DNA from: Lingula anatina
Lineage: Eukaryota > Brachiopoda > Lingulata > Lingulida > Lingulidae
NCBI RefSeq assembly: GCF_001039355.2
Contig: NW_019775003.1
Coordinates: forward strand, 4,839-68,838
Reading direction: 5' to 3'
DNA: 64,000 nt
Below the pieces are notes generated by a model. That model saw only the letters and a list, made by a program, of their open reading frames with translations, was not told the origin of the DNA and did no database searches. This document shows, in pieces, positions 55,279 to 64,000 of this stretch. The position numbers were made by a program, and so were the translations under genes. Position 1 is the first letter of the stretch, and each line of letters begins with the position of its first letter.

Positions 55279-58200
55279 GTAAGTATAATTAAGCCTTCAT
55301 AAAACACCCTCAGAAATAATTTTGCTTATTGAATACTGAACAGTTGCATCAGGTAAAACAATAGTTGGGTGATTTTTAGACATTTAATGTCTTTCGTTTT
55401 TTTAGCAACATCACTAGCCCAAGGTTTGTCACAATAAGGTCGCGCGCGTTATACGTCACAGGTCTTGCGTAACTACCCACGTGCTACGATTTTTCCCTTG
55501 GGCGGGCGTCAAGCGGACATTTTGTACAGGAGCAATGCAAAGATGGGTGAATACGATACGTTGTTTTTAACCGCAGACGATGTTTCCGGGGCGAAACTGC
55601 GAACACCAAAAGTAAAGAATCATGCCAACTTTGTTTTGGAACGATGTGGTTAGCCTGTCAGTGGCGAGTTGGGGAGAAAAGAGCAGCATTGATAGCAAGG
55701 TACTGTGTACACGTGAACCGGCAAAGTTAATGATAATTTCGTGTTGCAAAAGCATAATTAAATTATTTAGTTATTTTCCAAACGATACTATTTGAATAGC
55801 AGATACATAGATCTTACTAACAACAATGTAACATTTTGATGACATTGAAAATCAAAAGCTGATGTGCACGATAGTTTGAGGAGGACACGGCCACAGCAAG
55901 TTATGCATGAAATTTTGCTATATAACACCATATCATATGCTTGTGTAGTTGATAATTCTGTGGTATTATTGCTGCTCAAATCAATACCTGATATTATTTC
56001 TCAGGCTACCAAGTGCATATCAACTCATTTATGTGGCAGTTGACCATCACATCATGTGTGCAGGTTATTATTATTATTATCATTATTATTATTTGTTCAA
56101 GCACATTTTGATAAAGTGGCCATGCTTTAACAAGAGAGAGTCAAAATTCATGCTCAATTTTAAAAGATTAAATCATCACTAGTATGTGCAATTAAAGCTA
56201 TTTGATTATACATATTTGATTTTCAATTATATTGATTATGATATGCGGTTTCTACCTTTTTTTCTCTTGCCCTGAAATCAATATATCACAAGTAAATTGA
56301 TAGTGCTTTATTACATTTTTGCTTTGTACTTTCAGATGCAAAAACTACGTAGAAGTTGGTAAAGCTGTAGAGATTGTGAGCATAGATCAGGGGAAATAGT
56401 ATTAGAGAAACTAGGAGGACAAGACATAGATAATGTACTAGTAGATCCATCATCACTGCAAGGGTAGTTGGTGTGATCCTGTCCCTGAAACTGTGCCACA
56501 AGTTTTCAACTGGTTGAGTCCTTACTAAGACAAGTCGCTGCGGTGTGAATTGCAATATGCACATTCAGGTTATATGTGGCAGATTTATGACAAAAAAGAC
56601 CTCCACAATATACTTCAAAGGAGTTATCCTTGCATCTATGCCTCATCAAAAGTACACAGTGACAGTGACTAGAACACTGTTTGCAAATAGTGAGGCAGTG
56701 AAGGCTGCAAGGTGCCATTGCTTTTCAGTATTAAGAATGACAGTATCTGTTTTTTATTTCTTATTCATTTTTAACTCACTTTGTTCTTTAAAATAGACTA
56801 GGTGTATCTGTAGGTGAACATTATACAACCCCATTCAAGTCAAGAATAGGCATCCGACAAGGGGACAATTTGAGTCCAATACTCTTTAACATATTTATGG
56901 ATGACCTAAAAGATGATCTCAGCGAATGCTATAACCCAGGAAATGTTGCTGGACTGAGTCATATCCTCTATGCTGGTGATCTTATCCTCCTATCAACTTC
57001 AAAAGACGGTCTACAGCGCTTGCTGCATATACTCGAAAGGTACTGCTTAAAATGGAAATTACATGTAGGCCTAAATGAAAACAAATCAAAAGTTGTTGTC
57101 TTCAACAAATCAGGTAAAGTGGATAAAAAATATGAGGTTTTTCATAAATGCCAACCCGATCGAGACTGTGAAAGAATACACTTACCTTGGTATCACCTTT
57201 ACTAACACTGGGTCAATGAAAAAAGCAATAGTAAATCTAAAATTAAAAGCAATGAAAGCAATGTTCTCATTGAAAAGTGCACTTTCGTCACAAAACTTAT
57301 CCTCACCTCTCCTATATTTAAAACTGTTTGACAAAGTGGTAAGGCCAATACTCCTTTATGGCTGTGAAGTTTGGGCCCAAGAAATATTCAAAGAAAAGAA
57401 AATGACCTTGAACAAAATTAACCAAATGCCTTTTGAGCAGGCACATTTGAGAATGTGCAAATGGGCACTGGGCTTGAGTAAACACGCCAGCAACACTGCT
57501 AGTCGCGCAGAGCTCGGTCGTTATCCCTTATATTCTAACATTGTTAAACAGGTGCAACGATACTGCCAAAGATTTGGAAATTTACCAAATAACAGAATAG
57601 TGAAACTCACCCATGATGCAGAACTGACAATAGGGGAAAAAGGTTGGCCAGGAGCGATTAATGCTATGTTAACAACTTGGGATCTTCACAGTGGAAATGC
57701 TCCAGGGGCTCAGCAAATCCAAACACATTGCAATATTGAGGAAAAAATCAATGCTAAAATTGAAAAAATGTTCTGGGAAGAGTTAACAGATCCACAAAGC
57801 ACCAAGTTAAAAACCTATAGTCTCATAAAAAAGTCCTACAAAATTGAAAAGTACCTGCTGACTAATGCCCCTCAGTCATTAAAAAGGGAAGTGGCTAAAA
57901 TTAGAGTCAGTGACCATATTCTGGAAATGGAAAGAGGACGCTACAAGAGACCTAAAACACCACGCGAGGAACGATTTTGTCCCCACTGTCCTGCAATTGA
58001 GGACGAAGTGCACTTCCTACTAGAATGTAGACACCATGTAAAAGAGAGGGAGGGCATGTTAAAACAATTCCCTAAATGTGACATGCATCACCGAGCAAGC
58101 AGTGACGAGAAGGTCAAAATCATAATAAGCCCAGAAAATGAGAAAGAATTACACGCTGTTGGTAAATACATCCAGAGGGCAATTTCGAAAAGAAATGAGC

Positions 58201-61200
58201 ATCTGTCACACTGAAGTAACCTCATCCTGCTATATTATATGAACCATAAGTATGGCAAAGTAGATACATATAGCTATAAGCCTATCAAAGAAAAATGTGT
58301 GTTCCCCAGTGTATAAAACTATTTACAATTGTAATAAGTATTTTTAACTATTTTTCAATTGTAATAAGTATTTTTAAACACTGTATACATTGTAATAAAT
58401 ATTCTTAAACATTGTATAAGTAGTAATCCATAACGATGTATAACTATTTATTTATTTCTCTATTTGTAGTATAGAGGGCTAACAAATGTAACTGTGACAT
58501 TTAATGCTCAAATAAATTATTATTATTATTATTATTATTATAAAATGCCCATTCAGTTTAAGGTTGGTGCTAATATATGGTAAATCTGTCATGCCTGTAT
58601 GTAGAATTTCTCTTGCTCAAATTTCTACATTTATTGAGAGCATTATGAAGTTTCCTGACTGATTAATGAGGTTACTTGTAGAAATATCTTGCCTACACAC
58701 ATTTTGTGATATTTTTACTACTTTATACTTATGATTATTTACATCTCATTATTTGTGTGTGAAAGGTACTTGGTATTTGCATTTTAGAACTGTAGATCTG
58801 TGTACCAGCAGATTTATAATGCAGTAATATATGTTGATGTTTCTGAAAATAATATTCATGTTTGATAATTAATTGATTTGAAAAAAAATAACTCAAATAA
58901 TTTTTTTTATTTTACGTAATCTGTTTTCATTATTTCTTCTAAGCATTTAATCATAACAATTCCCATGATGTCAATATACTGTTATTGTGTAATAATACTG
59001 AAAGGTTCCAAGTTTTTATAAACAGGTTGATGCTAACGTATTACAAATAAATATAAGCATCACAGCATGATTCCTTATTGATATATATCGGACGTGCCAC
59101 TGGTATAATACCGGTAGAGATACAGGTAAAGATGACAGAATTGATAACTGGGTTTACGGCGCTGTTAATACAGCATAGTTAGTGTCAGATTGTTATCTGA
59201 TAAAGTTTGCTACTAGTACCTGTGAACAAAAGGTCTGGCACTGGACAATCAAGTTGATAAAATCACAAAAACGCCGGTAGAAAACAAAGCATACATGTAC
59301 ACTGTACCTGCCCAACGTTGATTTGTTCAGATTCTTGACTAAGGGGTGCGTTACAGGTGTCAAAGGCCAAGACTTAAACTTAGGGGTTTGGCATGTCACT
59401 GGACATTCCTCTCTATTTCTACCCAAATCTAATAAAGCCTCATTTGCTTAACTTCGGCCAAATTTCCAATATCTACAGGTTGTGTAGTTTAATGCTTCGG
59501 GATTCTCTGGCAGCGGTTAATGTTGAGGACACCTGTGCGGCCCGTCAACGCACCTAGGCCCACTTTTGCCAGTGCCACATTTTTCATTGCCGTATATATC
59601 AAATTTGTAAATTGAATGAGGAATAATGACAGTTATGAAAAATGTTTGGAAGTACTTGTCACCTTCGTCACAGTAACCACATGGGCTGTGCTGCCCCCCT
59701 CCACAGGCGACACCTTGCGGAGCAAGCGTGCGTAATCCAGAGTGCAACTGAAAATAACCTTGTCGCGCGACCTTATTAAAGGAATGATCCTGATAAACAT
59801 ACATTGAGTTATAAAATCATATTGTAATGAATACAGATTGTGTGACTAGCATTGCTGGTATTACTGATTTTTATTTAGGTAATTCCAGTAGTGCCAATAC
59901 AGTTGTAAAAGAATGTGAGCAGAAACAACAAGTGGATGAGGTGGTAAGTGTAAATAACTTGGGCAGTATTCAAAGAATACTTTTATGTACACTGTATGCT
60001 ATTTTATTTGATTGGAATGTTTTTGACGAGGAGTTCATTGGAAAAGTTTTTACTAAGAAATTGGTGTTGTGCCAATAAGAAAATTCTTGGGCACTAAGAA
60101 GAAAGATATATTTAAAAATAGTTGTTGAGTTTCAACATGTGTTTTGTGCTGTATTGGTATTAAGTATTTTATCATTTTTTCCTCAGTTGTCCATATTCCC
60201 AGACGCTGACCAAGGGTGGATCCTGCAGCAGTTAACTATAAACGCAAACTTTGATGTGCAAACTTTGATCAACAGAATGCTGGAGAACAAATATCCAAAG
60301 AATTTAAAACCCCCACACACTGGAGCAGCCTCTCTGAAGCCAGCGCACTCAACTAGTGAACAAAATTCAGAAGCACACAAGAGACTTGTTAGTGGTTTCA
60401 ATTTAGCTGCTAATGAACCCGGTGTGGTTGGTGCTTCTGTTGTGCCTGACAAACCAAACACTGTGCAGGACTCAGCTTCTCCAGCATGGGGGAGGACAGG
60501 TCAGATGATGTCCAGTGATGTCCAGATTCCAAATGATGTCCAGTTACAGGCTGGAAGCAGTGGTGCGAGTTTGTCATCCCCTGCAACCAACAACAAAGAA
60601 AGAATGGGCAGGAAAAGCTGGAGGCAAGAGGGGCATTCCCCAAAGCGCATATTGGAAAATCAGGGCCAAGAGCATGCCTTTAAACATGGTTCAGAATCAA
60701 CCTTGATTAGAAAAAGACTGAAAATGAAACCACACACGCCTGTATCATCTTCATGTGGGAAAAATACTGAGCAGTCAGCAAACTTACAGATGGATAGTAG
60801 TTTGCACCTTGGTCAGCCATCTAATGGTCATCAGAAGAGTGATGAGTTCGGGTCATTATTCCAGTCATTATTCCCTCCACATAAGCATAAGGTTCCAAGT
60901 GCCAACAATAATACCACCCTTTTAAAGCAAAGAGAAGTAATGCAGCAAATGAAAAGGTTACAGGAAATATTATCTTCACATGAAAGCCCTTCTTTGCACC
61001 AAAATTCTGCTTGGCATAGAATTTTTACTCCGCAGAATGCACCAACATCATCTGATTCCACTCATGGACAACCCTGTTTACATCACAATCGAAGACAACA
61101 TCACCATTCTACTGCTGAGAAATGCACCCTTACTCCAGATTGCAATTGCCTGGTTGGCAAGAAAAAACTTGTTAAGGGGCTGTTTGATGGGAAGTCAAAT

Positions 61201-63813
61201 CAGTGTTCGCCTATGAGAAGAACAATGCCAGTTGGGGCCGAGAGTGGAAGTCAAAGACCTGAGACCAAGCCACTGAGGTCAGAGGCAGAATTACAAGGGC
61301 TAAAGGTCAGACCACCAAGGTTGGAGAATTCGACATCTTCGGCAGGGCCTAGCACTAGTAGGTCAGTTAGCTCAACAATAAACCCCAGTCGTTCCAATGA
61401 GCAGCATGACAATGATCCCAAAGAAAGCCTGTTGAGTGAAAGCCAAAATCTAAGGCCGGAGATCAGATTACAAGGTGGGAAAGACGTGCCACCTAGGCAT
61501 AAGAATTCAACATTATCATTAGCAGCATCCAGTACTAGTAGATCAAACAGTCAGATAATTGAACAGAGAGGTTTTGATGAACTGAATGATAGTGATTCCA
61601 AGGACAGTTTGTTTTCTCTCGAACCATCTTCTGCTGAATCATCTTCAGATGATGACTGTCTCCCTGATCTTGAACCACAGAAAGGGGCATCAACCACCTC
61701 AAAAGTGAATCATGCACCTGCGGGTGCAAATCAGAGGTCTTTAGGCAGTCAAGTGGCCAAAGGACACAACTTTGATAAAAGCGATATTTTTTCAACCATA
61801 AGTGTTCCCAAAGCAAGTGTCATGCACAATGTGCCTGGCATACAAAATGAACCTAGTAGTAGAAGTCCACGCTCTTTTGTAGTACTTGATCTTACAGAGG
61901 ATGATGGCACTACCATGACGGTGGAAACAACTGATATGGTACATGTAGGTGGAAGTCATCTGTTGGCAGGGCAAGAAAAATCTCCACTGGTAGATAAAGA
62001 GAGCAACAGTAACCAAATAGATGGTGTGGCAGGAGTTGACAGAGCTGGTGGTGAAAGTATGATACAAGAAGATGCTGAATATAGTAGTGATGATGGGAAT
62101 ATATCACCTCTGGATCCAGGTATTGGCAGTATTTATGTTTTTCTTCCCCCTCTCTGTGTCACATTCTGTTTTACAGTTTTCATTATGATTGTTCTTCTGG
62201 AAGAAAACCAAGAGATTGAATAAGGTTTGGAAATGAATGTAACTTATGTCTGAATGTTTCTTGCATATTTTCTTGTACCTGAAGCAACATGTTGAGTTTT
62301 CACATTTCATCATGATTCTAGATTCCTTTGAGATGCCGTGTGAGAGTTGCAGTAGGAGGGAGGCAATTAAAAAACTGATCCAGTGTTTTGATGGTCACCT
62401 TTCCTGTGCCAGGTGTGTACAAGATGAGGCCAAGGAAGCAATTACCGGAGATAAAAAGGTAAAGTGTTTGATATTTTTCATTGCCAGTAATTTCAGTACT
62501 ATATATAGATAAATGTGCATTTTAACAATAATGTACCCTTTGCCAAATATTTAAGTTCCTCTGATAACACTATTTATACTAGTAGTTTCATAAATATTAT
62601 TAAGACTTTTTGTGAAAAAAAAAATACCTGGCTTTTACAAAAATAACCATTTAAAAATGTTATATTAAAATATCTATGCTCAGGGATCAAGGCTATATTG
62701 ACCTGTTCATTCATAAACTCTTAAGAACTCATTTCTAGCTAAGTATAACTCATTACCTGCATTGCTTTTCAGGGTTTATTGAAATGCCCTAAGGATGGTT
62801 GTGATTGTCTAATGCCAAAAGGTGAGTATATTTTTGTTGCTTGCAAATTATTGTATTGTTGACAGTAATGTAAGCTACTTTTAATAATTATAATCAATAA
62901 GGTAAATGTACGAAATGTTAACTGCTTTTCTGCCAGGTTGCTTCTCAATTTATACATAGCAACAATTTTTTGGCACATAGCAAGCATTTAGTCCAGTAAT
63001 CTGTCTTTTTACTACATATAATTACAAATAAAATATTAGGTTTTGGAATCGTGGTTATTAAAATTATTGAATTTTATGTTATAAGAACATAATGCTTAGG
63101 ACATTATTTGTCATGACAATTTAAATTACATGAAGAAAAAAAATAGAATTTACCTGACTGAAATGTTTTGTAGAATTGCTAACATCTGTGCTGCCTGAGA
63201 TGGTGTTGGACCTGCTGGAAGAACAGAGACTGAAAGCAGAGAGGGAACAAATTGTTTGTATGGATGGCATAGTTCAGTAAGTATCATAGATAACACCTGC
63301 TGGGTAACAAAATACTCTTATTATGAAACAGGTTTAGGGTAAATTTCATGAGTTGAAAAATATGTTTTGATAACTCTTTGTAGATAAAATTATTCTGATG
63401 ATAAGCAAGTTGACGAGTAGAAAGTTGATAAAAGCAACATGCATTTTATGGACAGAAATTGATTGATTTACTGTATATGCCATGGTATGTCCTGCCTAAT
63501 TCTTGTTAGGAATTGTAGTTTTACTTCACAATAATAAAAAGGTTTTGTTTATCTTTGAAACAATCAAAAGTTTTTAGAAATCTAAAAATTGGTAATTAAT
63601 AAGTTGTGTTATTCATATCAGTGTGCAGTTGCTTTTCATTTGATATTATTATTCATCAGGATGGAGACTTTTTTTGTATAGGTTAGCATTGTTTTAAATT
63701 AAGACAGTGCAATGCTTTATTGCATTTGTTACAGATGTCCATTTTGTGAATATGCAGCAGAGTTGGATGCAGCTGTGAGGGTGTTTGCTTGCCAGAACAC
63801 TGGTTGTTTTAAG
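55032..63813 (+). CDS. RNF216: RNF216/Triad3-like RBR E3 ubiquitin ligase, 5' part (truncated by window edge)
   Basis: RING-between-RING ligase that transfers ubiquitin to substrates. Exons seen: 55032-55278 (acceptor 55030-55031, ATG at 55086), 59879-59943, 60187-62119, 62322-62458, 62773-62821, 63174-63276, 63735-63813. Phases agree across all joins, giving 853 residues. The N-terminal part has helical segments like the FPD...LL.N region of human RNF216 (IFPDADQGWILQQL, DVQTLINRMLENKYPK). Exon 3 (644 codons) is polar and Ser-rich with a SUMO-interaction-like motif near residue 651. Exons 4-7 give the RING1 and IBR start: CESC, QCFDGHLSCARC, CPKDGCDC, CPFCEYAAEL, CQNTGC. The rest of IBR and RING2 lies beyond 64000. 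The family call rests on the RBR spacing and the preceding region; other RBR ligases are less likely. Confidence 0.85.
55434..55542 (+). promoter_or_regulatory. CpG-rich promoter-like stretch upstream of the SAP/SWIM remnant
   Basis: This short stretch is unusually CpG-rich for the window. It contains GCGCGCG, a CRE-like TACGTCA, an E-box CACGTG and a GC-box-like GGGCGGG, directly before the remnant's ATG. It suggests the remnant arrived or was duplicated as a gene with its own promoter, not as a processed copy. Activity is not known. Confidence 0.35.
55543..56740 (+). pseudogene. Remnant of a SAP/SWIM-type invertebrate gene
   Basis: From the ATG at 55543: EYDTLFLTADDVSG, then a SAP-like core interrupted by a two-base TG duplication near 55644-55647; after it the frame reads WLACQWRVGEKRAALIAR up to a GT donor at 55700. 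A phase-compatible acceptor at 56334-56335 continues CKNYVEVGKAVEIVSIDQGK before a stop. Further on VPQVFNWLSPY, SLRCELQYAHSGY and (in another frame) YFKGVILASMPHQKY and VKAARCHC resemble the SWIM zinc-finger region of a multicopy invertebrate family that usually also carries a YqaJ-type nuclease domain. Nothing after the CHC is recognisable; the LINE begins about 60 bp later. Assignment is from memory of the family. Confidence 0.55.
56798..58545 (+). mobile_element. 5'-truncated non-LTR retrotransposon (LINE) with dead reverse transcriptase
   Basis: The sequence opens inside the RT domain: GIRQGDNLSPILFNIFMDDL, then YAGD where active elements have (F/Y)ADD. A one-base frameshift near 57136-57145 moves the reading into a second frame that continues to TGA at 58212-58214, with EYTYLG, LLYGCEVWA, SNTASRAELGRYPLY and a zinc-knuckle-like FCPHCPAIEDEVHFLLEC. 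The tail holds imperfect 30 bp repeats (58325-58405) and ends in (ATT)n at about 58515-58541, as in several CR1/L2/I-type families. It lies in the first intron of the RNF216-like gene in the same orientation. The clade is uncertain and the copy is non-functional. Confidence 0.85.
58546..59878. other. Rest of RNF216-like intron 1
   Basis: Intronic sequence downstream of the LINE. A short stretch around 59340-59780 is less AT-rich than its surroundings but has no supportable exon. Confidence 0.5.
60187..62119 (+). other. RNF216: RNF216-like large low-complexity exon 3
   Basis: The acceptor TTTTTCCTCAG is at 60177-60186 and the donor CCAG|GTATTG at 62120. It encodes residues 87-730. After an N-terminal helical segment it is disordered, rich in Ser, Gln, His, Asn and Lys, with two related half-copies near 61260-61320 and 61445-61505 (RPETKPLRSEAELQGLKVRP versus RPEIRLQGGKDVPPRH) and an acidic cluster SSSDDDCLPDLEP. 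The open frame continues to 62223, but the phase-1 donor at 62120 joins correctly to exon 4. Confidence 0.85.
62322..63813 (+). other. RNF216: RNF216-like RBR module start (exons 4-7)
   Basis: RING1 has CESC, QCFDGH and SCARC; then LKCPKDGCDCLMPKE. A helical spacer follows (LLEEQRLKAEREQIV), and the IBR begins CPFCEYAAELDAAVRVFACQ. Spacing follows human RNF216 (ECRCC..., CADAHLFCKEC, CMEGSCTC, RCPSC). The module is incomplete here, so the catalytic RING2 cysteine cannot be checked. Confidence 0.85.
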
Positions 63814-63837
63814 GTATGATAATGCTTAAACACAATT

Positions 63838-63960
63838 GAAAGTATAATAATAATTAAAGATAATTAAAAAATTATTTAAAAAAAATTAAAATACATTAAA
63901 TTTAATATATTTATTTTTATTTAATTATTTAATTTTTTTGAGTGACCACCATTTTCAGAA
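63838..63960. repeat. Very AT-rich low-complexity tract
   Basis: Almost pure A/T after the exon ending at 63813, with self-complementary ATTTAATT/AATTAAAT stretches. It is intronic. Confidence 0.8.
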
Positions 63961-64000
63961 GGTATTTTAATGAAGTTAAGAAATAGTTTATTTATTGATA

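Noticed and set aside
59517-59804. Minus-strand Cys-rich frame (VACGGGQHSPCGYCDEG, CGTGKSGPRC)
   Set aside because: It recalls IGFBP-type cysteine spacing, but the two Cys-rich parts are joined by non-domain sequence, splice sites are unclear and it is antisense within an intron.
60139-60186. Upstream in-frame start of the 694-codon plus-strand frame
   Set aside because: This part is intron sequence ending in a TTTTTCCTCAG acceptor; the exon begins at 60187 in phase with 59879-59943.
62120-62223. Extension of the large RNF216-like exon to its first stop
   Set aside because: The hydrophobic tail is not RNF216-like, and a donor at 62120 joins in phase to the RING exon at 62322.

Overview
This is an AT-rich, intron-dense animal nuclear window. 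Exons are short (mostly 50-280 bp) with GT-AG borders, simple repeats are common, and single-N gap placeholders sit at 4446, 42692 and 45111, so it is a draft assembly. The gene families and the type of mobile-element debris suggest an invertebrate, most likely a lophotrochozoan such as a mollusc, brachiopod or annelid. That placement is inference; no species is recognised.

Layout. Positions 1-8283 hold no confident gene. They contain a possible CpG/CCAAT promoter near 370-550, a 34-37 bp minisatellite (2290-2896), a tandem duplication split by an (AT)n tract and an N (4049-4923), a MITE-like element (5355-5627) and two weak candidate minus-strand exons. Positions 8284-19973 (minus) encode a complete 28-exon GNPTAB orthologue: the alpha/beta precursor of GlcNAc-1-phosphotransferase, which starts the mannose-6-phosphate tag on lysosomal enzymes in the Golgi. 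Positions 23125-49858 (minus) encode a complete LOXHD1-like protein in 47 coding exons (about 2532 residues). It is almost entirely PLAT domains: I count 17, against the 15 usually given for human LOXHD1. Positions 49859-55031 are intergenic and hold a composite repeat locus between the divergent LOXHD1-like and RNF216-like genes. Positions 55032-63813 (plus) encode the first part of an RNF216/Triad3-like RBR ubiquitin ligase, cut by the right edge. Its first intron contains a broken SAP/SWIM-type gene and, directly behind it, a 5'-truncated LINE with a damaged reverse transcriptase.

Every exon of the three genes was delimited by hand from splice sites, and reading phase is continuous across all joins (3462 nt for GNPTAB and 7599 nt for the LOXHD1-like gene, both divisible by three). 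The three proteins work in unrelated places (Golgi enzyme tagging, a membrane-associated ciliary or stereociliary PLAT scaffold, ubiquitin ligation), so no shared pathway is implied.

The most notable points are the modular build of the LOXHD1-like gene (PLAT boundaries fall at phase-1 introns from the second domain on), its degenerate sixteenth PLAT domain and extra basic first PLAT domain, a SUMO-interaction-like motif in the RNF216-like protein, and the layered repeat structures near 51-57 kb.
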